Below, one piece after another: positions 44,597 through 55,750 of a stretch of 64,000 nt of DNA. A model generated the notes under the pieces. The model was given only the letters and a program-made list of their open reading frames with translations. It had not been told where the DNA came from and searched no databases. How positions within the stretch are numbered: the first letter of the stretch is position 1; each line of letters starts with the position of its first letter. The translations under genes were made by a program, and so were the position numbers. Origin of the DNA: Heliocidaris erythrogramma (Eukaryota > Echinodermata > Echinoidea > Camarodonta > Echinometridae); NCBI GenBank assembly GCA_025617745.1, contig CM046863.1, forward strand, positions 11,972,273 to 12,036,272. Direction: 5' to 3'.

Positions 44597-45184
44597 AATT
44601 TTACATAATTATTGTTATGATTTATTAAAAAATATTGACATCGTCATATAATATGAATAAAACGGAGGTACTTACCTCATTTTTCCAGTCATGGTTTCAG
44701 CGATATCAGCTAAACACTCTTTATGTTACGGGGCCCAGGTCACGACAAACAAAAATAATAATAAATAAATAAATACAAAAATCCTAGCTACGCCACTTGC
44801 CCTTTCGTCCCCGTGTGTTTTAATGCATAATTATTCAATTCTCCTATTTTTTTGCACAAATAATGATTTCCTTGTCAAAAGCTTTTTTAGATACTTTTTT
44901 ATTATATTTTCTACATCTTATACAAAAGAAAAACGAAAAAAAAAAAACAGCAAGAGTACATTTTTCAAAAATTTCTAAAACGTCTGTTACAAAAGTCTAT
45001 TCAACACATCCATTCGAGGAAAGGCCCCCCCCCCCCCCCGGTTGTCTCGAAGTGGCGCGTTCATTGAACTTCTCGTGGGAAAACGCATCCATTCGAGATA
45101 ACCGGGGGGGGGGGGCTTGTCTCGAAAGGGTGTGCCCGTTCCCGCTCCCATCCCGCTCCCGCACCCCACCCATTCGAGACAAGC

Positions 45185-45560
45185 GGATTTATGCGGGGTC
45201 TATTCAACTAGTTGAGTCTTTATTATACATTTCAGAGCTTTAAATTTTATTCGAGGCACATTTTTCAAAATTATGATTTAATTCTGGGGGAATTATAGTC
45301 ATTCAAAAATCCCCGTTTTCGCATGTTAACCTATGGAAGATTGAAGGCCAAAAGCATGCATATTCCCGGGGATTTATGCGGGATCCCTTGCACTTTTTGA
45401 GCCTTCATTAAGCTTTTTCAGAGTCTCAAATTACATGTTAGCCACATTTACACTATAAATTCAAGGTAATCCTAGAGGAACTATAATCATTTTTAAAATC
45501 CATGTTTTCACGTGTTAACCCTATATATGGCAGATGACTTTGTCAAAAAGCAGGCATGAT
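45185..45560. repeat. Degenerate tandem repeat, about 190-bp unit
   Basis: GGATTTATGCGGG.TC, TTTCAGAG, AATTATAGTCATTCAAAAAT and TCGCATGTTAACCTATGG recur in diverged form at 45185-45370 and 45360-45560. Confidence 0.55.
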
Positions 45561-46334
45561 CCAAGGGATTCATAGCGCCATTTATTGACAAAAAGGTTCA
45601 AGAAATGTTTTTTGAACTATCCATCCTTTTTCTTGTGTAAAAATCAGACTGAAAAGGATAGAGTAAGATATGAAGTATCAAGAAAAAATGAGACATCTTT
45701 TCACGTGTTATACCTATGGCGAACGTATTTTTCAGTCTGTTTTTAACACAGCAATATACGGCTCCAAAATGTACTACGGAAGTAGGTCAGAGTAATCTGT
45801 CTTGATACTATTTAAAGTCTTTGCTCTAACTGTACTATCGATAACGGAAATTTTATGGTGATCGACAAGAGATCACGGTCGTTCAGGGGGTGGGTCTTTT
45901 TTCTTTTTCTTTTTTTTTTTTTTTTTAGTATTCTTTTATTTCAGTGAAATCGATATTTTGTGCAAGCAAGTAAAAAATAACCAATCATGGACAAAGTATA
46001 AACAGAAATTCTTACAATTCACAATTACACTTATCTTTATCATTACGTACTACTGGATAATGTGTAGGCCTAGACCTATACGTTAAAGAAATACAGATAT
46101 CTTTTTTGACATTTGACCAACAAACACAATTATTTTGTTGGTGATAATAGTCAAAATTGACTGATTGTCATTTAAAGGCATTGAGTAACTTTGTTGGAGA
46201 TCAGAAAAAAAAATCTGAATTAGCTCATGCTGCAATGATAATTAGAAACCTTTAGGTCAGTCGGGAATCGTATGACTTTTACAGGTCAATTGCTGATTTC
46301 ATTATCAAGATATTTATGATTTAAAATCGAAAAT

Positions 46335-46410
46335 TTATAAGCGTATGGCATGACCAACGAACGTAGAGGGCGGCAACACTTTGCAGTCTTGCTATGAGGA
46401 AGGTTCACTT
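46335..46410 (+). repeat. Inverted duplicate, copy 1
   Basis: CCAACGAACGTAGAGGGCGG then CAACACTTTGCAGTCTTGCT then ATGAGGAAGGTTCACTT. Present in inverse orientation at 51172-51242, 4.8 kb away. Confidence 0.85.
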
Positions 46411-46642
46411 CTTACGCGCAAGCAGTTGAAGTGCGCGCACATTTTGGTAGGCATGCCAACAAAACCATAAATCGAAGTAATACAATGACGAATTGATAGC
46501 GACATGAAGACAAAAGGAGATACTACGAATAGATGCAGATTTAAAAAAAAATATGTAATGCAAGAATACATTATTTGAAACATTATTCCATTCATAATTA
46601 TTCCATTCGTGTAAATTTCATTTCTATAATCTATAATCTTAC

Positions 46643-46655
46643 CGTAAATAGGCAT
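46643..46655 (-). other. Weak candidate 5' coding exon of the minus-strand gene
   Basis: ATG at 46655 opens MPIY and is followed by a strong donor, TTTACG|GTAAGATT. Upstream on the minus strand (46660-46990) is GC-richer sequence with an acceptor-like TTTAATTTCAG at about 46784. It leaves one base over, whereas visible exon 1 of delta-catenin needs two, so a direct join is impossible and an unseen exon would be needed. Confidence 0.18.
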
Positions 46656-47369
46656 CTTTGTGATCAGTGATTGTACCAGTGTGCTAAATTCATGACGTTT
46701 TCGGCAAGCTCATTTTGTGACCACTCGCAATGCATTTCGGGATAGGGGTAACCTCTCTCCCGCTGCGGGCGTACTGCTGAAATTAAATAAAATCTATTCG
46801 CTGATCCATCAAAATGCAGTATCAATGAATGCGTCGTCTGCTGAGCTTGTTAACGGTATACAGTCTAGCTAGCGTCAGCGTAGGCAGCTGGGCAAGGCGA
46901 GGGAAAGGTACCGAGCGTCATACCATCTCGCTGCACTGGAGGTGCCGAGGACGTAGCTGTGCTGTCAGGGTATGAATATTTCATAATTTATGATAACGGC
47001 TAAACACATCCATAAAAAATACCAGCAACAACAACAATGTTAAAGCAAACCAGTGATTCTTGCTGCAGGGAATTTAATTGGAAATTGGAAATTTCGACAT
47101 GAATTAATTCAATTCATATTATCTTTTATTAAAAAGTTTTTCTATTCATTATTTTTTGGTTATTCATGATTTATTTTTTTTATTATTTTTTATTCATTTA
47201 TTGAAATATTTAGTTTTTTTTAAATTAATAATCAATATTATTAATATTAGGTGTGTATTTATGTATGTATATATTCATTTATTAACCTATTTCATTGTTA
47301 TTATTTTTAGAGGAGGGGTTAAGCTAAATTTAATTGGACATCGCCACGACTTCTATTCAGACCTCACCC

Positions 47370-47725
47370 AGGGGCGGATCCAGGATTGAGTATAAGAGGG
47401 GGCACACAAATGAAGGTTTGTCAAGGTAGACCCGTATTTTGTTGGTCTCGCCAGCTTCTCGAAAAGTCGCTCTGGGGGGGGGGGGGGGGGGGGGGGGGGG
47501 GCCTTTGTCAACAACAACGAAATTTCGCCAGACCTTCAAAATTTGCTCAGTGGGGGGGGGGGGGCGTTATGGGGGTCCAGTTTCCCCTCCATAATTTGCT
47601 TACAAGCAAAAAAAAAAAAAAGAAAAGAAAAAAGGTCTTCATTCTAAAAGGGGGCACAAAATGCATACTTTTCTTCCAAAGGGGGGGGGGGGGGCAGGGG
47701 CCGGAAGTGCCCCCTGGGTCCGCCC
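47370..47725. repeat. GGGGCGGATCCAGGAT-type interspersed repeat with G runs
   Basis: AGGGGCGGATCCAGGATTGA, a run of about 25 G at 47476-47501, shorter runs at 47553 and 47680, ending CCCCTGGGTCCGCCC. Similar openings occur at 63833 and, inverted, near 48895-48930. Confidence 0.6.
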
Positions 47726-48724
47726 TTCTCTCTTTCCTTTTCACCATATCTTCTCAGTTTCGCCTTTTCTCATCTTTTTTGTCTTCCCTCTCTATCTCAT
47801 ACATACACCTTGATCACACGTCCTGGTTCATTCACCCCTCCCCTATATGGTTCATTTCATTGATATATGTGAAAGGACCTTTATCATGTTCACAGAATAA
47901 TTTTCAATTACATGTATATCTTTCTCACAATCAAGATTTAAGGTACAATAGTTTATACACGTCGATTCAGAAATACGTTTATATTTTTTTACTTTTTAAT
48001 GAATATTTTCTTGCATGCAGAAATGAGGACAGTTTTCAGAGAAGTTTAGACATTGTCTTACTTCTTAAATACACGTTTACTTCTTCTCCTTTAAAAAATC
48101 AACCATAATTTATATAATTCATCTGCAGTCATACACTTTTTTTATATAGTAAAATACAATATAGTTCCATCACAGCCGACTTGTCAAGGTCAAATAACAT
48201 TCTGTACAAATTATGTACATGCATTTAAAAAAAAAAGAATTTCAATCTAAATGAATCATACGTTATTGTACGCTATTCATAACGTCTGTTAAATGAATAT
48301 AGTGGTTTTCTATGAATAGCTGTCCTTTTGAATAGCGAGCGGACCCAGAAGAGATACATGTTGATCAAAGCAGGGGGCTATTTCACAGTAGAGCTGAAGT
48401 AGAAATCCATATCTGTTGAAAGAAAAGAGGAAAGATTTTAGAAAACAGCATCCATTGTGTATTTGATAATTAAACAAGCAACAATTAGAATTAAAATAAA
48501 ACCCTGAAACTTTGAGCTTCCTATTAACACAGTTAGCATCAACTCTTTATATGAAATGGAATAATAAGTGTGAATTCTCAAAAGTACTTAAAGAGGAAAA
48601 AAGTTGGACACATAAAATTTTCAAGGCTATTCAAAAGCAACCAAATTAGTAAAGTCTCAAGAAAATTCAGTTGGGATGTTTATGTGAAAAAAAATATGTG
48701 TACCTAGATTGTATTGAGCTACTA

Positions 48725-48935
48725 ATAACAACCAGGGGCGTCGATTATGCAATGGCAGTTGCCCCCCCCCCCCCCCCGATAATATTGAGAGGGCAAATAA
48801 ATCATTCCCCCCCCCCCGTAACCGTGGATAAGCTGGTAATTAAGAGGTGTTGAAAAAATCATGTAGAGCACTATTAGGGTGTTTTGCCCCCCCCCCCCCC
48901 CCCCCCTAATCCAAAAAACGGATCGACACCCTGAT
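48725..48935. repeat. C-run repeat (inverted relative of the GGGGCGTCG/GGATCC type)
   Basis: GGGGCGTCGATTATGCAATG, C runs of 16, 9 and about 18 at 48763, 48809 and 48889, then CCAAAAAACGGATCGACACC. Confidence 0.6.
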
Positions 48936-48949
48936 AGCAATCTTACTCT

Positions 48950-50140
48950 TACAGCATAGACCTACCATGCAAAACTGGAGCAGCTAAGTATTTATTTGTT
49001 CTCTCAGAATTTGTCTTCATTCACAGCGGTAAGCCTTCATCTTCATCATCATCTATAAAATAGATGAAGGAGAGTAGTGTAGAGAAGCATTATGTATTAA
49101 GAAAAAAAAAACGAGATATGCTCATCCTCACCCTCGTGATCTTTTCAAAGAGGATAAATACTAACTGCATGTACAATCCATCCTGAAATATTTGTGGATT
49201 TTAATAAAAGTGTAATGTATTCACACATCTTATTTTGTTTTGTTTCTGTTTGCATTAATTAATGAAATGTTTAATATAATAATTAAGGGGGACTAAAAAT
49301 TCTATTTATACTGACATCACACTGAACATTCCCTAAAGATCTCATAATTGATTTTTTTAAAGACACTAAAACAGCTAATTTAATATTACACTGAAGAAAA
49401 CAGATCTCAGTGGTGGATAAAGGAAAAGGACAAATGAAATGTCCATTCTCTCAGAATTCTTTTGTTGTTGTTGCTGTTTTGGTTGGACAATGTAAACTAA
49501 AAACTCCCCCCCCCCCCCCAAGTAAACCGATTCTGGATCCACTACCATTACCAGACATATAATTTTTAGCTGTAATACCCTGTGGTAACGCCTTGGTATT
49601 AAGTCTAGGTCAAACTAGTTAGGTCTAGACCTACCTGTTTATTTCTCACGTCTCATCAAAGTCTTTTATAGTAGGACTTTCCGCTTCATCCGGCACCTCC
49701 AACAGTTGTTGAGTTATGTAGACCTCTAACATTAGGCTCTATTAGATCTTCAAGTAGATCAGCCACAAGTTAGTTCCTTGCCAAGTTTATCTGAGGGCAA
49801 TCAAAGTCAACATGAGACTAATGAATGTGATTACTGAAAGTCACTGAGTGAAACAACAAAGGCCATCCATATGATATATTACTCTGTGGAGATGTATTAT
49901 TACCTCTCATTAAAAGTGCTTTGATCCTGGTCAACAAATAGTAGAACCAAGACTAAATATGAACCCCTCTCCCTCTCTCTCTCTTGAAATTAAAAAAAAT
50001 AAAAACATCATGATGCTTGCCTTTGAGTTTGACCTTGTCTCAAGTTTGTGAAAAGTTACAAGTTACAAATACAATTATCATTACGGTTAACGTTAGGGCC
50101 TTTGTTAATGTTAGGCCTAAGTTAGACCTATTTTGATCTA
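48950..50140. other. AT-rich sequence, no recognised gene
   Basis: One C run at 49507-49519. Nothing else nameable. Confidence 0.4.
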
Positions 50141-50147
50141 ACTTAGA

Positions 50148-50262
50148 CGATTAGGCAAACCCGGAGAATAGGGGCCGGTCTGCGCGTGCTGTATTCATTT
50201 GTGTGCAAGCAAATGTAGCCCAGCGGCGGCGGCGGCGACGATCTTGTAGTTTATACCAGATT
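50148..50262. other. GCAAACCC..AATAGGGGCCGG fragment and (CGG)n
   Basis: GGCAAACCCGGAGAATAGGG then GCCGG resembles the inner part of the foldback arms (GGCAAACCCACACAATAGGG). It is followed by CAGCGGCGGCGGCGGCGACG. Confidence 0.45.
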
Positions 50263-51171
50263 CAGCGATGAAACATTTGCGAGTTTGACTCCATTTCTGG
50301 CCAAAATCGTTATGATTTTCATCAAACAACTACAAATCTGAAAGCCAAGAGGACAATATGATTATCACAGCATTAATTACTTGATTTAAAATATATTTGG
50401 AAGTTGTTTTGAACTCGATTATGAACTTGTTACATGTGTTCATTTTTTTTTTATTTATAGAAAAATATATCGATGATGATTATCACGGCAAGAATTCCTT
50501 ATGTCCCAGCCACCTTATTTTTTCATTTTTGTTAAGTGTCCGGTCATCCGAATCTGATCCCCCATCCATCATCATGATCATCATCGCTCCATCCAGCATC
50601 CGAACATTTTTTTTTAATTTTAACATATTAACGTTACATGCATGCTAACACTAGTAGTGCAGTAACAGCTCTCTCTATTTTATTACCCTGGATTGCCAAA
50701 TTTGTTTCATCATCATTTCAAATAAGTTAATCTAAATTTATAACTAAAATCAAACCTTGATTGATCCATCGTCGAGCTCTGACTCTGACTCTGAGTCTAC
50801 TTAGGCGGTCAGATCGAGAGAGAGAACTGTATATGTGTAGCAATAATGTACACGGTATATATGCACACTGTATGCATATGGACGTGGATCGAAATCGAAA
50901 TACAGCAGTAGCAGCGAAATATAGCAGGAAAACGTTAGCAACCTCACAAATACATATTATTGTATCGTAAAGTAAAATGATAAATTTATAACTATTTTAA
51001 TCTTTTTTCTCTTGAAAATTATAAAAATCATTTACAAATATTATTTAACATAACATCTGATTTTACCATTTTAATTCAAAAGTTTTTGAAAGTATAAATT
51101 TAAAAAAAATCAAATCTACAATCTACCTAAAAACCTCTCTGAGAGAAAACGATGGTCACAGAAATTTAGCG

Positions 51172-51242
51172 AAGTGAACCTTCCTCATAGCAAGACTGCA
51201 AAGTGTTGCCGCCTCTACGTTCGTTGGCATGACGCTTATAAC
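51172..51242 (-). repeat. Inverted duplicate, copy 2
   Basis: Reverse complement of 46335-46410: AAGTGAACCTTCCTCATAGC, then AAGACTGCAAAGTGTTGCCG. Near-identical. Confidence 0.85.
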
Positions 51243-51369
51243 TTGTGACGGTCGGCCTACCTCCCTCTTTCGGCAAATGCACAGCGTAACGTCTATTTAC
51301 ATTGGCCTGCCGCTGTGGGGTGTATAATGCTGACAGGGCTTGCAATACCAAGGATTGATAACTCGGCAA

Positions 51370-51960
51370 TACTATCGCGCGCGAGAGAAAGCTTGAGCGC
51401 TGGAGCTCATCCCGTGGGCCGGCAAGGGCCTAGCCTAGCCTGTCGATCGCCTGGCCTGGCCGGCGGGCGGTCGCTGGGGTAGTCGCGACATCGTGTGTGA
51501 GGAGAATTACCAAATTTTGATTATTGCATCTAGCCTAGCCTGTCGATCGCCTGGCCTGGCCGGCGGTCGCTGGGGTAGTCGCGACATCGTGTGTGAGGAG
51601 AATTACCAAATTTTGATTATTGCATGGTAATCCTACATACATGAATAACAAATGTTTTTGCCCGACAAGAAAGAAAGAGAAAGAGGAAACAAATGAAAAG
51701 GGGAAGGGGAGGTCGCACATTTTGAAACATGGACGAAACAACAATCCATACGATCAGCTCTATACCAGAGACGTACTAGACGTTGTGTAAGGGAAGGAGG
51801 GGCCGGGGCTGGAGCTCGGAGGGAGAGAAAATGAGAGAGATCGGAGTGGAGGAAATACGGCTCTGTCGTCATTCACAATTATTGCCGTACGAGGCAGGGG
51901 CTGGTTTCAGAGCCCGCCACTCTGTTTTTATTTTCGGGTAACGGCCACCGCGCGCTCTCG
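51370..51960. promoter_or_regulatory. CpG-rich island, possible promoter
   Basis: High CpG density (TATCGCGCGCGAG, GGTAGTCGCGACATCG, CACCGCGCGCTCTCGAGG) against an AT-rich background. Contains a tandem duplication. It would suit a minus-strand 5' end for delta-catenin or an unrelated gene; no transcript evidence. Confidence 0.3.
51427..51625. repeat. Two tandem copies of a 95-101 bp CpG-rich unit
   Basis: Each runs from CTAGCCTAGCCTGTCGATCG to CAAATTTTGATTATTGCAT. The second copy lacks one GGGC within GGCGGGCGGTCGC. Otherwise identical, so recent. Confidence 0.9.
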
Positions 51961-52144
51961 AGGAAATGGAATCATTCATGTCGACAATGTTTAGCAAAAT
52001 AAAGGAGGCGTCCCCCAGGAGCGAAAATATCCCCTTACGCCCATGTCACATTTTCCAAACTAATTTCGGTTACTAGTCGTCAAGATATACATTGTACTGG
52101 AAATAGTGCGGGGGCGAGCATATAGGCCTACATATGAATTTGTC

Positions 52145-52149
52145 ATGTT
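52145..52149. other. Target-site duplication, left (ATGTT)
   Basis: ATGTT directly precedes the 5' LTR; the same ATGTT follows the 3' LTR at 55889-55893. Confidence 0.93.
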
Positions 52150-52287
52150 TGTTATGGGACTATTATGATTTACCGATATATATCCCGATCACAAAGTATC
52201 GATACCAGAGAAGGCAGATCGTGAAAAGCAATAACATGATACTCTCAACATACAATACGTCTCAATCTCGTCATTCTGAGTGAAACA
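52150..52287 (+). repeat. 5' LTR (138 bp)
   Basis: Starts TGTTATGGGACTATTATGAT, ends CATTCTGAGTGAAACA (TG...CA). Identical by eye to the 3' LTR. Confidence 0.95.
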
Positions 52288-52305
52288 TGGTGTCAGGAGT
52301 GGGAT
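52288..52305 (+). promoter_or_regulatory. Primer-binding site
   Basis: TGGTGTCAGGAGTGGGAT lies directly after the 5' LTR and begins TGG, as expected for pairing with the CCA end of a tRNA. Which tRNA is not certain. Confidence 0.75.
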
Positions 52306-52446
52306 TCATGGGGAAAAACCCGTGAAAGAGACTTGTGCTGACAGTTTAATTGCTACCTGGAAGGAGGAAAATCATTTTGCGATGCTGAAAATGTGCCTCG
52401 AAATGGTGAGTACAGTACGTTGATTATACAGTCCCAGCTATTGAAA

Positions 52447-53300
52447 ATGGCGTCTTGTCAAATCGGCATCCCGGTACCGCAGCCGATGTGCTGTAAGGGC
52501 AATTTGGAAGCAAATTGGAAAGCCTTTGAGGAGTCTTGGAATGACTACCGTATAGCTACAGAGCTTGATAAGAAACAAGAGATTGTACAAGTGGCAACCC
52601 TTAGATCAGTAATGGGTCAAGATTACAAGGATAGATTGGCAACTTTGCCACTTAGTGATGAGGACAGAAAGAAGCCACAGAAAATCATTGAGAAATTGGC
52701 AGAACATTTTGCTCCAGCCAGAAACGTGCTGTATGACAGGTACGTGTTTCATAGTGCAAGTCAGCAACAGAATGAGAGTGTGGATCAGTAAGTGATGCGC
52801 CTGAGACAACTCAGCAGAGCGTGCAAGTTTGGTGCACTTGAAGAGGAGATGATACGAGACAGACTGGTTCTTGGGTGTAAGGACAAGCAAGCCCAAGCTC
52901 GACTCTTCAGAGAGCAGGATACAGTTTGTACCTTGAAGAAGGCCATATCTTCTCTTGAAGTGAGTGAGTCATCTCAACTGCAACTAAGGATTGTTAAAGG
53001 TGAGGAAACTGTTCACTTCACGCAGAGCCAGCATAAGAAGGGACAAGTTGGTGGAAGGCAAAAGCAGACCAGGAATAAATACAAGGATAGAAAGAAATCT
53101 GGAAAGAATACCTCAACACAGAAAGATGAGGTAGACAGTTGTAAATTCTGTGGTGGCAGGCCCATGCAGAGGCCGGGACAGCTGTCCAGCTTATGGAAAA
53201 ACATGTCGCAAGTGTGGCAAGTCAAACCACTTCCAGAATGTCTGCAATGCCAAAACGCAGAGAGGTAAGCCCTCATATGTTCATCAACTAGAGAGCAGTG
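52447..53300 (+). pseudogene. Broken gag
   Basis: Likely start ATG at 52447 (MASCQIGIPVPQ). The frame is cut by TAA at 52789-52791 (VDQ-stop-VMRLRQL, same frame on both sides) and shifts at about 53155 inside the zinc-knuckle region. Two Cys-rich knuckles are visible, the second CRKCGKSNHFQNVC fitting CX2CX4HX4C. Nucleic-acid binding capsid protein in an intact element. Confidence 0.88.
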
Positions 53301-53905
53301 ATGATGAAGACGCACTAGCCCTAGAGGAGGTAGGGTCCTTGAATATCCATGATGGTGGAAAGAAGCTAACGCTACCATTAGATGTGGTGACAGAGGGTCA
53401 GCAGCTAGGACAAATTGAATGCCTGATAGATACTGGTTCAACTTGCAACGTGTTGTCATACAGGGAGGTGTGTGAACTGGAGAATACAGGACAACCTTGC
53501 ATCGCCCGAGCAGGTCCAGAATCAAACTGTTGAATCATAGCATCATTCCAGTACTAGGAGAGAAAACGTACACTTGCAGGTATGGCAGCAAGCAACATAG
53601 TGTTACGTTTAAGATTGTTGGTGTGCAGCACATGCCCCTCTTGTCTAGCAAGACATCCATCGATATGGGATTGATCACAGTCAATAGTGCCGATGAAGCC
53701 AACTTCATGGAAGACCATGCAATCATTGATGACTACGCAGATGTCTTTGATGGTCTAGGATGCCTGCCAGGTGACTATGATATGGAGATCGACTCATCCA
53801 TCCCTTCAGTAAAGAACTTAGCCAGGAAGGTGGCAGTGCCTCTGAAAGGAGAACTGAAGCTGAAGCTCGATGAGTTAGAGCAAAGAGGCATATTGAAAAA
53901 GGTGT
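53300..53905 (+). pseudogene. Broken aspartic protease and N-terminal edge of reverse transcriptase
   Basis: CLIDTGSTCNVLSYRE contains the DTG active site. The frame shifts near 53510, and sequence resumes as LLNHSIIPVLGEK up to LDELEQRGILKK. That last stretch is the usual approach to the reverse transcriptase, which then stops abruptly. Confidence 0.85.
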
Positions 53906-55166
53906 TCTGTACAAGGGCATGAAAGTTATCATTCCGACCGCCATGAGAGCCCTGATGCTGAACAGGGTGCACAGCAGCCACCTAGGGGTTGATGCCTGTG
54001 TTCGACGAGCTCGAGATGTCCTCTTCTGGCCGGGCATGCAGGCGGAGGTGAGAGAGAAGGTGACACAATGCAGCACCTGCAATGCTTTTCAGGCAAAGCA
54101 AAAGAAAGAACCGATGATGTCGCATGAGATTCCAGACCGACCTTGGAGTATTGTGTCGCAGGACCTCTTCACATTCCAGAACGAGAACTACCTCATTACT
54201 GTCGACCACTACAGTGACTTCTGGGAAATAGACAAAGTGACAGGCGACACAAGGGCAGCAGCGATTGTGGCATGCACCAAAGGCCACTTTGCCAGGTATG
54301 GACGTCCAGACAAGGTGATTACTGACAATGGGCCCCAATTTGTGGCCAGAGAATATGCTCAGTTTGTTGCAGACTGGGAAGTTGAGCATATCACATCTTC
54401 ACCATTGCACGCACAAAGTAATGGTAAAGCTGAATCTGGAGTGAAGATAGCTAAGACACTCCTGAAGAAAGCTGCAAAGCAAGAAGAGGATGTCCAGTTA
54501 GCAATACTGGATTGGAGAAATACGCCAGATGACAATGATGCCAGCCCAGCACAGAAAATGATGGCACGAAGAACCAATACTCTACTGCCTACCCCTGAAG
54601 CACTCCTCAAACCACACGTAGTAGGCGGAGTACCACAACACATCAGTCACAAGAAGCAGCTGGCCAAGAAATACTATGACCAATCAGCAGCTCCACTTCC
54701 CGAGCTAGAGATTGGGCAACAGGTCCGCATCCAACCTAAGCGTCATGGTATGGAGTGGGGCCGAGGAGTCTGCAAGGAGAAGGTTGGTCCAAGGTCATAC
54801 TTGGTCCATACAGAAACTGGTCAGATGTTAAGAAGGAATCGGAGGTTCTTGAGATCAACTGAAGAACCGCTCGTACCAGAACCACAGACCACTGAGACAG
54901 CGAGCCCACCAGTGCAAAACAGCTCTGAAGACGCTTCTACATCTCAGCCACTGGGTGAAAAGACGCGGCAGCAATCATCATACGCCGAGGCAGCTGCAAG
55001 ACCCGTTGAATCGCGTGGAGAAATATCCGCAAGCAGCTCTCCAGGAAGTAAGCCGATGAGCCCTGGTCGCATAACAACGCAACAGTCCAACTGGCCGACC
55101 AGATCTACTAGAACCAGGAAAAGCATCCAGATGCCGGCTAAGTATGACCAGTTTGTTAGCAAGTAG
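53895..55166 (+). CDS. Integrase ORF, intact from 53919 (415 codons)
   Basis: Zinc-binding HX3H and CX2C: HSSHLGVDACV and CSTC. Catalytic DD35E core: VSQDLFTF, TDNGPQF, and the Glu of NGKAESGVK with 35 residues between the last two. A C-terminal GPY/F-like part VGPRSYLV is followed by RRNRRFLRS and a Ser/Pro-rich tail. It would normally be the C-terminal part of a pol polyprotein; here an ATG at 53919 heads it only because pol upstream is deleted. No stop interrupts it. Confidence 0.93.
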   Translation, partial: EKGVLYKGMKVIIPTAMRALMLNRVHSSHLGVDACVRRARDVLFWPGMQAEVREKVTQCSTCNAFQAKQKKEPMMSHEIPDRPWSIVSQDLFTFQNENYLITVDHYSDFWEIDKVTGDTRAAAIVACTKGHFARYGRPDKVITDNGPQFVAREYAQFVADWEVEHITSSPLHAQSNGKAESGVKIAKTLLKKAAKQEEDVQLAILDWRNTPDDNDASPAQKMMARRTNTLLPTPEALLKPHVVGGVPQHISHKKQLAKKYYDQSAAPLPELEIGQQVRIQPKRHGMEWGRGVCKEKVGPRSYLVHTETGQMLRRNRRFLRSTEEPLVPEPQTTETASPPVQNSSEDASTSQPLGEKTRQQSSYAEAAARPVESRGEISASSSPGSKPMSPGRITTQQSNWPTRSTRTRKSIQMPAKYDQFVSK

Positions 55167-55737
55167 GACAAACCAAATTGATAGACTTGTTAAACACAAA
55201 ACAAGAAGTGTATATAGGCTTTTAATGGGAACCAAGATATTTTCCCTCGCGTTTTCATTTTGATAGTTTGATGCCAAAGTCTGGCATATAGGACAGTTAT
55301 ACTGTTTGATAGTTCAGCGTTTTATGATAATAATTTGCGTTCGAGAGACAGGAAGCTACCATGGACTGTGTTTTGATTTGGCGACACAATTTATTCTTCG
55401 CGATAGAAGATCCGTTTGTGAAGGACTTAAACACTTGAAAGGATTTTGAAGGACAAATTTGCGCACATTGAACGTTCAACTCATGATTCTCTTGTGAACA
55501 TTGAACTCAGTGACTCAACAAAGGATCAAAAGACTCTTATGTTCATTTTTTTTCACATGCTCATCGTTTTATTCAATATGTTTGGTATCACAGAATGTAA
55601 TGTGATTGGGATACAGGAATTCAAAAAATTGGTGTTTTGGACTTTCAAAGGGGAAAGGAAGAGAGAAATATGATAGAAAGCCTCAAACAAAATTAAAAAA
55701 CTAAAAGAAACAAAAAATACTATTCTTTTGTTTTTTA

Positions 55738-55750
55738 TAAGGAAGGGAGA
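55738..55750 (+). promoter_or_regulatory. Polypurine tract
   Basis: AAGGAAGGGAGA lies directly before the 3' LTR, where plus-strand priming is expected. Confidence 0.85.

Larger units (their letters stand above)
42953..45184. mobile_element. 2.2-kb foldback (palindromic) element
   Basis: Inverted arms of about 1.1 kb from GCTTGTCTCGAATGGGTGGG (left) to CCCACCCATTCGAGACAAGC (right), meeting around 44130-44200. Arm ends carry several CTCGAATGG motifs and G/C runs. The left arm has about 170 bp extra near 43430-43610. Each arm holds an identical 79-codon open frame. Foldback elements such as TU were described in sea urchins; whether this is one of them is not shown here. No target duplication was found. 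Confidence 0.85.
45900..47350. other. Mixed sequence with one GC-richer island
   Basis: 46725-46975 is richer in GC and CpG (CTCTCCCGCTGCGGGCG, GCCGAGGACGTAGCTGTGC) and could be a promoter or 5' UTR. The rest is AT-rich. Confidence 0.4.

Noticed and set aside
42953..45184. Assembly artefact as explanation of the large palindrome
   Set aside because: The arms differ by an about 170-bp indel and scattered substitutions, so they are not a simple mirrored duplication, though long reads would settle it.
47386..48108. 240-codon glycine-rich open frame
   Set aside because: Made of G runs and an interspersed repeat; no conserved motif.
48395..48440. Exon after a good acceptor TTTCTTTCAACAG with ATGGATTTCTAC
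   Set aside because: The ATG frame stops after ten codons and the other frames match nothing; no matching upstream donor was found.
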